DNA of 64,000 nucleotides from Pteria penguin (taxonomy: Eukaryota; Mollusca; Bivalvia; Pterioida; Pteriidae), in the NCBI GenBank assembly GCA_035048485.1, contig CM068587.1, positions 23,351,034-23,415,033 of the forward strand, read 5' to 3'. The notes beneath the pieces were generated by a model that saw nothing but the letters and a program-made list of their open reading frames with translations, ran no database searches and had not been told where the DNA came from. Positions 1 through 12,500 of the stretch are shown here, one piece after another (within the stretch, counting starts at the first letter, position 1; each line of letters starts with the position of its first letter). The translations under genes and the position numbers were made by a program.

Positions 1-63
1 TGCGCATTTTGACAACTTATGTCTCTTCAGTGATGCTCATGGCCAAATGCTCGGAATTCCCAA

Positions 64-2850
64 AATGTTTACTCATTGATCGTGGGTATGACTGTCCAGT
101 AGGAGATACATCCTTACACAATCTGATGGCAAGTCAAGTCGAAGATACATGATTACAAACACTAATGGCGGATGTGGCTTTCCAGTATGAGATACATGCT
201 TACTCATACTGATAGCGATTGTGGCTGTCCAATAGGGGATGGATGCTTACTCATACTGATGCGGATGTGGTCATCCAGTAGGAAATACATGCTTTGCTCA
301 CACTGCTGGCGGTTGTGGCTATCCTGTAGAAGATATATGCTTACTCGTACTGATTGCGGTTGTGGCTATCCAATAGGTGATGCATGCTTACTCGTACTGA
401 TGGTGGATTTGGCAACCCAGTAGGCTATATTGCTTACGAATTCTGATGGCGGACGTGGCTATCCAGGACAAGATACATGCTTACTCATACTGATGGCGGA
501 TGTGGCTATCCAGTACGAGATACATGCTTACTCATACTGATGGCAGGTGTGGATAACCAGTTGGAGATGCATGCGTAATTATACCGATGTCGGAAGTGGT
601 TTTCCAGTTGGAGATACAAGCTTAATCATAATGATGGGAGAAGTGGTTATCCAGAAGAAGACACATGCTTTCTCATACTGATGGCGGGTGTGTCCGCCCA
701 GTAGGGGATAAATTCTTACTCATACTGATGGCCTATGTGGCTTTCCAGTAAGAGATACCTGCTTACTCGCACTGATGGCGGGTGTGGCTATCCAGTAGGG
801 GATGCATGCTTACTCATTCTGATGGTGGGTGTGGTTATCTAGGATAGGGTATTGCTTACAAATACTGATGATGGGTGTGGCTATCCAGTAGGGTATATTG
901 TTTACTAATACTGACGGCAGGTGTGGCTGTCCAATAGGGGATAAATCCTTATTCATACTTATGGCAGATGTGGCTATCCAGTGGGAAATACATGGTTACT
1001 CATATTGGTGGTGGAAGTGTTATTCCAGTTGGAGATACATCATTACTCATACTGATGACGGTTGTGGATATTCAGTTGGAGATATATTCATATTCGTACT
1101 GATGGCGGATGTGATCATCATACTGATGGTGGGTGTAGATAGCGAGTTGGAGATACTGCTTACTCGTTCTGATGGCGGATGTGGTTTTCTAGTTGGAGAT
1201 ACATGCTTACTCATATTGATGGCGGGTGTGGCTATCTAGTAGGGTTTATGTTCATTTATACTGGTGGCAGATGTGGCTATTCAGTAGAAGATACATGCTT
1301 ACTCATAATGATGTGGGTGTGAGTATCCAGTACGAGATGCATGCTTATTCGTAGTGATGGCGGATGTGGGTTTCCAGTGGGGGATATATGCCTACTCATA
1401 GTGATGGTGGCTGTGGCTATTCATTTGGAGATACATGCTTACTTAACTAATGGCGGATATGGCTTTCCAGCAGGGGATACGTGCTTACACATAGTAATGG
1501 CAGATGTGTCTATCCAGTAGGAGATACATGCTTACTCATACTGACGGCAGATGTGGCTATCCAGTAGGAGGAACGTGCTTACACATGGCGATGGTGAATG
1601 TCGCTATCCAGTAGAGGATACATGCTCACTCATACAGACGGCGGACGCCGCTATCCAGTGGGAGTTACATGCTTACTTATGCTGATGGCGGATGTAGGTA
1701 TCCAGTGGGAGATACATGCTAACTCATACTAATGGCGAATGTGGGTATCAAGAGAAAGATACATGCTTACTCATACTGATGGTGGATGTAGCTATCCAGT
1801 GGGATATACATGCTTAATCACAACGATTGCAGATGTTTCTATTCAGTAGAAGATACATGATACTGATACTGATGGCGGATGTGGATATCCATAAGGAGAT
1901 ACATGCTTACTCATACTGATGGCGGGCGTGGCTATCCAGTACGATATACATACTGACTCAAACTGATGGCGGATGTGGATATCCATTTGGAGATATATGC
2001 TTACTCATACTGATAGAGGATGTCGCTATCCCGTAAGGAATACATGCTTACTCATACTGATAGCGGACGTGTCTATTCAGTAAAGGATACACGATTACTC
2101 ATACTGATGGCGGATGTGATATCCATTAGGAGATAAATGCTTATTCATACGAAAGACGGATGTGGCTATCCAGTGGGAGAAACATGCTTACTCATACTGA
2201 CGGCAGATATAGGTATGCCGTAGGAGATACGTGCTTACTCATGGTGATGGCGGGACGTGGTTAACGAGTAGAACATAGATGCTAACTAATGCCGAAGGAG
2301 GATGTGGCTATCCAGTAGGAGATACATGCCTACACACTGTGATGGCGGATGTGGCTATTCAGTAAGAGACACATGCCTACTGATACTGATAGTGGATGTC
2401 TCTACCCAGTAGAAAATACATGCTTATTCATACTGATGGTGGGTGTGTTGATCTATTAGGAGATATATGCTTACATATACTGATGGCGTATATGGCTATC
2501 CAGTAGGAGATATATGCTTACTCATACTGATGGCGGATGTGGCTATCGAGTAGAAGATACAGACTTACACATACAGATGGCGGATGTGGCTATCGAGAAG
2601 GAGATACAGACTTACACATACTGATGGCGGATGTGGCTTTACATGCGTACCCATACTGATGGCGGATGTGGCTATCCAGTAGGAGATGTATGCTTACACA
2701 TACTGATGGCGGATGTGGCTAACCAGTAGGGGATACCTGCTTACTCATACTGATGGTGGGTGTGGCTATCCAGTAGGAAATGTATATTTTTACTCATACT
2801 AATGGTGGGTGTGGCTATCCAGTAGGAGATACATGTTTACTCATATGTAG
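64..2850. repeat. Minisatellite, 47-bp unit, about 59 copies
   Basis: The phrase ACTCATACTGATGGCGGATG followed by TGGCTATCCAGTAGGAGATA recurs every 47 bases, directly measured for example between 481 and 528. Copies diverge by roughly 5-25 percent and a few carry indels. Since 47 is not a multiple of three, it reads in all three frames and makes spurious short open frames with CGCPIGD-like peptides. The array begins near the left edge and ends about 700 bp before the APMAP start codon. Confidence 0.95.
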
Positions 2851-3541
2851 CGCCTGATGGCATCATCGCTGAAAGTTTGTTTTTGACTAAAGCAGATTTG
2901 ATCATAGATTTATTTTTATTCTGGAGACTGACAACCATGTAGTCAGGAGAACGTCATCATTCATATGATTTATGTATTGTACTTTGTGACAACGTACTCT
3001 GGTATATATTCATATAATGACGATAAACAATGATAAAATTGCGTACTTTAAATGGTCCTACACAGCATTCCAATCAGTATGAGAAATCATGATCACGCAT
3101 CAATAATGATGAATATATGGATGTTGGAGGCCCCCCCCCCCCAATTGTCCCACTCCATTTCAAGTAAAATTCGAGTAACTCTGTATTCAATTTCGTATAT
3201 GTACGCTGTAACTTTAAGCGCTAGCCCATATATACATTGTAACCACGGTCAAGAAATGCATACAGTACGTTTACTTTTTTTATACCGGAAAATCACAATT
3301 AAGCGTACATAAGTGAGATAAAGTTCGCCTGTGCGGAAAATTTTGTTCGATTTCGTCCTTTTGATTTACAACTAGAAGCACGATTTCCTGCTTGAGAAAA
3401 AATCATACACCAAGATAATATTAATATATCTAATTAATAAATAGCGATTTCATGTCTTATCCCAGTGCCCTTTGACTGGTAACATGTAATATATCTAAGA
3501 CATACAAGATCTTGACCCTGCTACAAGATTTTGATGCCAAG
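2851..3541. other. APMAP upstream region
   Basis: Unique-looking AT-rich sequence between the minisatellite and the APMAP start codon; it should contain the promoter and 5' UTR. It holds a C-run near 3130-3142. I see no confident TATA box, and no other gene. Confidence 0.4.
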
Positions 3542-6500
3542 ATGGAAAATACAGTAAGGCAACGTCAGACTAAAAGTGTGAAGAAAACGGTTTCATTTCA
3601 AGAAAGTGAAATCGAAGATAAAGAAATTGGAAAGACCTTTGGGTGAGCATATAATGTGCATTTGGTTATAATTTGACAAAAAGTGCACAGGATGATTTCA
3701 CACTTAATATCAACAGGATGATTACTCCTCTAACATATACTGTTAATAAGTTAAGGGAAGATTTGTTACAGCGATTTTACACTGGGATACCATTGGAGTG
3801 TAGGTAATATGAGTTAATATCCCAGATTGCCCCACTTTGGTTGGTCTCTTCCAGGTGATATGTTTTATTGTTATTGTTTTTTTTTTATGTTGTTGTTTTT
3901 TGTTTTTCTTTTTTTTTTTTTGTTTGTTTTTTGCTTTGTTTGCTTTGGTGTTTGGGTGGGTCAGACTACTATAAGCCAACGGGGGATTTTAAGCCCACCG
4001 TAAGCCAACCATATTGCCAACAGAGTTTCTTATGCAACTTTTTTTGCAATTTTCAGTCATGTATGATATTTTAACGATGTGTTCTTTGTTTTATTAAGGG
4101 TCGTTACATGTAAAAACACATGCAGTATTATCTCCTTAGATACTCATGATTATTTTCTTGAGCAACATCAATTATTTGCTTGTTATCAATAATAGGTACT
4201 CTTAATTTCCATTTACACGTAACCAATGAATGCCCAACGAAAATTATAATTATTTACTTGCGATTGTCTAAACCAATGGAAAGAATACATGATGGTAAAC
4301 ATCACACCCACAAAAATGTCTTTATGAATCACCATGGATATGTTATAATAATTGATGCCAAAGAAATAGTATTTGAAAATGACGTTTTATAAGCCAATGA
4401 AAAATAATTAATGATAAATTGCATCACGCCCAAAGAAACGTTGATTTAATCAATACAATGCAATGCAATAATAATAATAATAAAAATAATAATAATAATG
4501 ATAAAATAAACCAAGGTTAAAAAAAAAATAAATGAAAAATAAATTGTAAATAAACTTTATTAACTACCAATATTTATCACAGTGGTTTAAAAATACCAAT
4601 AACAACTAATAAGATCTATGAGTTCTCATTTCATTCATACATATAAATAGAGTTGTCTTCCTTTGAAAATGGCGAATGACCTAACTGTGTAGAATTTAAG
4701 ATTGAATAAATTCGCTTTCTGTTGTTAATACTTAGTGTATCTGAACAAAATTTCACAATTAGGTTTATTTTATTATTATTTATTGATTGATATAAAATTT
4801 TACGCATAAAACCCCCGACAAACACCGTTGGCGTATGGTTGATTTACGGTTGGCTTAAAATCCCCCGTTGGCTTAAAGTAGTCTGAACGTTTTGGGTCAC
4901 TTAATTACTGAAAGTAGTCTATGTCTATGTTTTGTCATTATTATTATTATTAGATGTATTGATAATTTCAGTAGTGTTATGACAGTGTTGGATCCAGAAT
5001 TTCTGGAAAGGGGGCCCACATGTGAAATTCAAATGTTAGCCAAACTATTTGGCTAATTTTGGTGCCAAATCTGGAGTTTTACTTGTAAATATGTGGAGAA
5101 AGGGGGCAGACCCCCCAGGCCCCCCTCTTAATCTGCCACTTTATAATCATATTTATCATATACCATCATTTATATATATCTAAACATAGAAAAGAATATG
5201 TTTTTGATTGCATTTAATGGATACTTAGAAATACATGCATACTTAAACAGATTGAATATTGCTTTACATCACTCACGATTATTTCACGTATATGGTGACG
5301 GCATCTGCCTGATGCATTGCATACAAATTTAGACCTTTGAAACGGACCCACGTCTACCGTGACATGGGACCTCAAATTTTACTGTCTTGAAAGACAGAAC
5401 ACCGGTGCACCCAGGGTGGGAGCCGAACCTGGGACCTCTAGGCCACACTGGCTTCTCAAAATATAAGCAACAAATAGAGTATAGTCTTCAATCATCAACA
5501 GGTCTTATCATATTTCACAATATATGCATTCCAGTATATTTAAATAAGAAATAATGTCTTAATCATTTATAAATATATATTACCATTATAGACAACAATG
5601 TATGCATTGCAATAAAAAGAAGATAATGTTTCAGCAGAAGTACAGTCTGTCGCTACCTGGCTATCCGATCAATCTACGATGCCAAACTATAATACATCTT
5701 TCAAGGAGCTTGAGTCTCATTATTATCAATGTAATCATAATTTATACCCATTACTATTAATCCATCACTTGTTTAATTCACAGGTGGCAGACATAAATCG
5801 GTTAACTAAATATTTTCTAGATCAAGGATGACATAAAACTATTTATACTTCTTCTTCTTCTTCCAATACGAAGTGTACTCAAAAGTTGAGCGACTTATAC
5901 TTCATAAATTTTTTATGTGTAAGTTACATTTATGAAAAAAATTATATGGCAATAATACAATAGATATATATTGAAAACACACAAAGACATAGAGTAGTCT
6001 ATGTCTCTGAACTAAATGAATAATTTTATTATCAAAATCGTGGACGGTAGAATTCAAACTTATTATTTTATGATTATTAGATATAAAATGAAATATGAAA
6101 TATAAAAAACAGTATCAAATTTTTAGACTGACACTGAAATCAAGTCAAAAATAATTGTCGCCAAAGTTGGTCATATGTTAGTATCATTATCATTAACAAC
6201 AGATGGTAAGGCTACAGTTGCAGTGCAAATAGTTAAATGTACTTTGATTTCTTTGCATTGATAATTACACATAAGACAGATAGACTATGGTTGACATGAA
6301 AGGTAAAACTAGTGGATGCATCATTTGGGGACAGATCATGACTGGGTATGCCGGATCTTATGAACAGATCATCTAGAAATCTGACGTAGCTCAATTAATA
6401 GAAAGGTTTCAGTTAGCCAGAGTCTATTGACCTGTTGTCTGTGATTTTTTTATCAAACCATAGTCTCTCCTTCATATTCTTACAAAACTGAATACTAAAA

Positions 6501-9500
6501 ATAGGTATTGTTATATCTTAGTGATTGTCACTGAAATGAGAGGTTGCCTCAAACATGCATATACATCGACATTCTATTACCACTTTGTACAAGGAAATGC
6601 CTCCTTATCAAACATGTTGAATGTTTAAGATTTTCATGGATTTTCAACAGCAGATTTAAAGCGTGAAAATCCTGGATTTCCCTCTCACTGTATGAAGGGG
6701 TGGTTGTTTATTTATCTCTCTCCAATGTACAATGTATAAATCTGATAATGATAATGTATCAATATATACACAGCAGTTTTGAAATGGTATTTAATTGATT
6801 GATTGATTGATTGATTATTGTTTTACGTCACTCCACATTACTTCATGTATATGGTGACAGCATCTGCCTGATGCATTGCATAGAAATTTATACATTTGCA
6901 ACAGACCCACCCAAAGCTGTGAGGGATCTTTCACATGCCACACCTACCATGAAATGGAACCTCAGTTTTTATTGTGTCATCCGGAAGACAGGAACCTGTG
7001 TGCCCATGGAGGGAGTCAAACTCGGGACCTCTCAATCACAAGCAAAGCACCTCATCCACTGAACCACACCAAATTATTATGAAATGGACAAGCACTTCCA
7101 GAAACTGATTATGCACTGTGACCTCTTTGTTTACATATTGTAAGATCTATGTTTATGCACTGTGATGTTACCAGAGTATTCAAGACAAGCATATGGGGTA
7201 TGAGACAGAGTTGACTCATGTACATAATTCTGTCTGGATGAGAGAATGAAACTCCAATTAATCTTAGACAGCTAATATCATTACCAGAGACTTAGTTATT
7301 CAGTAGACAGCTAATATCATTACCAGAGACTAAGTTATTCAGTAGATAGTTAATATCATTACCAGAGACTAAGTTATTCAGTAGATAGCTAATATCATTA
7401 CCAGAGACTAAGTTATTTAGTAGATAGCTAATATCATTACCAGAGACTAAGTTATTCAGTAGATAGTTAATATCATTACCAGAGACTAAGTTATTCAGTA
7501 GATAGCTAATATCATTACCAGAGACTAAGTTATTCAGTAGATAGCTAATATCATTACCAGAGACTAAGTTATTCAGTCAAGATCATAAAAAACAGATTCT
7601 GGGCAAGTTATATCAATGGCGAATACAGGAAACTAAAGGTTTGGGAGGAATCGGATAATCTATATATAAAATATGCTTAATTTTGTTGTACAGATGGGGA
7701 CAAGCTTTATGCTGGGCTATACTTGCTGCATTCCTGTTTACACCAATGATCGTATGGTTTTTGCCTTCAAAAATTGACCCAATTTCATACAGGTGAGATA
7801 TGTAATTAATTAATCCACATACATTTTATTCAAATTATCAATTAATTAACATTAAAAACATTTAAAAAATGGGTTATATATGTATAATAGTAGGACATTT
7901 TAATAAGATGAGTTATCTGCCCTTGTTTATTTAAGTAGTCCAGAAAAATGAATTGAAAGTGGTTTGAAATTATGCCATATGTTTATTCTGTTAACTTTAT
8001 ATATTCTTTTTATGGTAGACTGACCATGGTAATGTTTAGTCAGTAAAGATGTAGTCTTTGTCATTTAACTCACTATAATATTCAGAAAGTAAAAGAGTTT
8101 TTAATAAGGTGCACTTCTATATCTTATCACTAATTATCTAACTGATAATTTCATTCATAATTAAATTTGTTTGGAAATGAAATACGATCTACTGTATTAT
8201 AATTCAGTTTCCCTGAGCCACCAATGTACATTGATGCTTTGGAACCTAATAATGACTTACAAAAAGGAAAAAGAATCTATGAGAATCAAGTGAAAGGACC
8301 AGAATCAATAGTTGTTGATGGAGGTGTTGTATACTTTTTATTCAAATAATTATTTAGATATCCTTTAAGTATTGATAATACATATTCTCATTATAATTAT
8401 TTGGAAGAAAGTCCAGAGAGCTAATGCCATATCCCTGTAGTTGTCAACATTGTAATCTGTGGTATCCATATACAAAACTATAACGTGGGCTATATCTTTT
8501 GAACCGGAAAATGTACAGTTTTTCCACATATGTATTCCTCATGAACAGGACTTTCAATTGGTACCATGACTTTTGACCCATTGACCTTGACATACTTTTT
8601 AAAACCTTAACCTCAGCTATATCTTTTGAACCAGACACGGTACAGATGTAATATTCCACACATGGATTCCTCTTGACCATAGCTTTATTGGTATCATGAA
8701 TTTTGTCCTAGTGTCTTTGACATCCAGCTTAGAACAACTTTTCAAAAACTTTAACCAAAACTTTACGTTATGAACTGCTAAAGAATTCCTTATGCCATTG
8801 ACTATTGCTTATTGATTTTCAAGTCTGAGATATTTTGGTCGATTACTTCTTTTTAGATATCTTTATGAGGTAGGAAAACAATTTTCTGAATGATCTCTTT
8901 CTTATATTTATTCTCTTTGAAAATTAACACCCATTTCCAGTGAGCTTTGTTGTCCTCTGACAACTCTTATTTTTAGAAATATTATGATAAAAAAGGTTTA
9001 ATTCTCTCTTTCATTTTGGGAGGAGAGGGAAGGGGGATTGGTTTGATGTTTGGAGATGTATTTTCTCATATACTGAATTAATAATTTCAGTGATAATAAG
9101 ATTATGTTAAAATTTGTTGATACATGTAATTTGAATCATTTGTAGATCATATTTATACTGGTACTGCTGATGGAAAAATCCTGCACATATACCGTGGAGA
9201 AATACAGATTTTGGCAAAGCTTGGCAAGGATCCCTGTGGTAACATCTTATGATTTTGGCATTGTACATTATTTATTTACTTTTATTATCTATTGAACAGT
9301 GAAAGGATTCTATTTTGACAAAAGACAATAAATAGACAGAAATTGATGCTTTTTATCTCTTGAAGTTCGCTTTGAATTCTTTTTGTTTGAAATGTGTCCT
9401 GGCTGGTCTTGATTAATATAATTTAGGCCACTCAGTGTAAAAATGTTTTGGGTACTTACTAATTTTAGATAAGGCTGTGACATAATGCATTAATTATGTC

Positions 9501-12500
9501 TTCACTTGGTTAGAAAGCTTTATTATATTGATTTATATTGAATAGGAAAGTTTGAGGATGAACCAACATGTGGACGGCCATTAGGAATGAGACTTGATAA
9601 AGAAGGATATTTAGTGGTGGTGGATGCTTACCTAGGCTTGTATAAAGTCAATGTAGCTACAGGTAATGTCCGACAGCATCGAAAAATACGTGTAAATACC
9701 TGTGTTTGATGTACTTACAACAGTTTGAATTCTTCTCCAACTCGTGAAGGCTAATGAAGCCAGAGCCAGACTCCCTCTAGTGTGGAGACCAGTCCATCAC
9801 AGGTTAACTTCCCTGGAATACTGGTACCTATTATAGCTTGTAAGACTAAGACAGAGTGGTCCGAACCCAGAAAATGAAATTCCAGGGGTTGTGGTCAGTC
9901 CTGAACCAATTACAAGCTCAGCTGTGTTAACCTCACTGTCACAATCTTACAAATCAGACACAAATCTGCCAAAACAGAAAACATATAGACTTTAATTATC
10001 TTTGTTTAGGAAAGGTAATTTTTATGCCCCAGGATCAATAGATTGGGGGATATTGTTTTTGTCCTGTCTGTTTGTGTGTCTGTTATCAACTTTAACCTTG
10101 GCCATAACTTTTAAACTGTGAGGGATAGAGACTTCATATTTGACATGTGTACTCAACTAATGAAGCCCTTTCATATGATGCTAAGGTTGATGAACTTTTG
10201 ACTGTGACAATGACCTTCATGCTAAAAATAACTCTTTGGGTTTTGTTGCCACCTGGGACATTAGTGTTTCACAAACACAGCTTATTTACTCTTAGATACT
10301 CCACCAAATCATTAATAATTATTTACAAATTACGAGGTGAAACATTGATAAAAATATTTAAAAGTTCATGTTCTTAGCTTCAACTTTTCAATGTATTTAG
10401 TGATTCTTCAAATCTTTGTGTAAAGAAAGAGATAATTTATTTCTTGGATTAACAGAGGTTTTATTTAAAAATGCAATGGGTATAATTTTTTTTTCAGGAG
10501 ATAAACATCAATTATGGTCTAGTTCTAAACCTATCAATGGAAAATTAGCCAAATTCTTTAATGACCTGACTATAGCTAAGGATGGTACAATATACTTAAC
10601 AGACTCTTCTGTTAAGTGGGACAGACGACACAATAGATTCCAGATCATGGAAGCAGAGGCTACTGGAAGGTATAGAGTATTGTTTCAGCAAGGAAGGATG
10701 GTCATAATCAGAGCTATATAAGTTAGTGATGGCTAATATTCTTTGGGACATTCTTATTGTTTGCAACATCAGAATATGCAAAATGTTCCAATGAAAGAAA
10801 GTAGATTATAATCCTTCTAAAAGGGAAGTCTGTGATATAAAAAAGGCCATAGTAGAAAAATTTCTAGATTGTCATCCCCACCTGCTCCAATTTTTCATGC
10901 CCGACCTGATTTTTTTTTTTTTTTTTCAAATTACATTTTGAAAATTATATAGCCCACCAGAGATATCCCATGTCTTGTCCGTTTCTATCATAGGTATATG
11001 AGTTTTTGTTCATATTTGTTGAATTTTGTTATTGTTATGTTGACAGGAAGTCAAATAAAACTATGAAAGCTTAACAATGTTACTATGTAGTGTTTGCCAG
11101 GTCAGTTTAGTCATATTCAATGTCTAATTCCATTTTAGACAAAAATAGAAAATAAAAATTAAGATTCGCCTGTCTGCCCCAAATTTTTGAAAAGTTGGAT
11201 GAAAATCTAGCAATTTTTTTTATTATGGCCTAATCAGAAACACCCACATTCCACGAATTTATTCAAGTGCAGCAGTCCATTTTAGCTAGTTCCAATAAAA
11301 GGTTTAGAAGAAGTTCTGTGTGTCTACACTTATGTTTAAATACAAATCTGTTTCTATGAAAACATTTGATTTAAACCTTCAGTGATTTAGCAATTTTATA
11401 ATACTGAAAATGTATGATTTTACATTTTGATGTCATAAACTGATCATATCGAATTAATAGGATCTATTTCAATGTAGTGGAGATGTTAGGATGTTATCCA
11501 TAACAAAGCTTAATGTGGAATCATAGTTGTTATTTCAGCATATATTCTGGACAACTCCTGTGATTTTACATACCTGTTCTTGCAGATTAATAAAATTTGA
11601 TGAAGCTTCAGGTGAAATGACAGAGCTAGTAGATGGTATCAACTTTGCGAATGGTGTCCAGCTAACCAAAAATGAGGATGCTGTTCTGATATGTGAAACA
11701 ACAAGAGCACGACTTTTGAAGTATGTATTTAAAGCTTATCTGTGATATTATTCATTGATTTTGTTTCACTAAAATTAGACTTTCTCAAACCTGCCATTAA
11801 AGCAATGTTAGGACAAAATATTAGTTTAACTGTGAGTGAAAAGAATCTTTAACTATACTGTTGATTTTAGAAAGAATTTGTTTATCAATCAGTGTCTTCA
11901 ACAAAACTCAGGAATATAAGTTTTATAGAAAATTTATTGTTGTCATTGGTGCATTATTTTCCTACAAAACAAATACCTACCATAATGACATAACCTAAGG
12001 TTCACATGTACAGCACCTGTACAGATCTAGTTGTGTTATAATAATCCATTGCTGTTTTATGCTCAGCAGTTTGCTTGGCCTTAGACCAAAAGGACCTGGC
12101 TTCAAGTTCTACTGACGGCTAGACAGTGTCCTGTCTTCAAGTGAAATAGTACAAACTGAGGTCTTGTATCACAGTAGATATGTCAGCAAATTAATGATCT
12201 CTGAAAAATTTAGATTGTTGCAGAAATTTCTGTGCAACGGATCAGGCTTATGCTGTCATGATTTAAGCGATATACTCTTGGTCTGATGAAAAGTGAATAA
12301 AACAAACTGATTTTCTCCTCACAAACCAAAAACAGGGGTGGGATACACTGTTCAGTGTCTTGTATAGGACCAAAATAACAAACTGAAGTAATCAGTATTC
12401 TGTAATTTATTGAAGGAATTCTATGCAATACATTATGTTATGAGTAACTACAGTCTTTTTTTTTTACCTAAGGTATGTACTGAAAGGCCCCAAAACAGGT

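Noticed and set aside
172..1239. Open frames with repeated Cys/Gly-rich peptide (CGCPIGD type)
   Set aside because: They are translations of the 47-bp minisatellite, whose period is not a multiple of three; frames shift between units and no gene structure exists.
64..2850. Origin of the 47-bp unit from the SINE head (TGTGGC, GCTTAC, CTGATGGCGG similarity)
   Set aside because: Matches are short and gapped; not better than I would expect by eye-picking, so not claimed.
6811..7082. Two overlapping plus-strand open frames of 83 and 68 codons
   Set aside because: They lie wholly inside a SINE on its non-coding strand.
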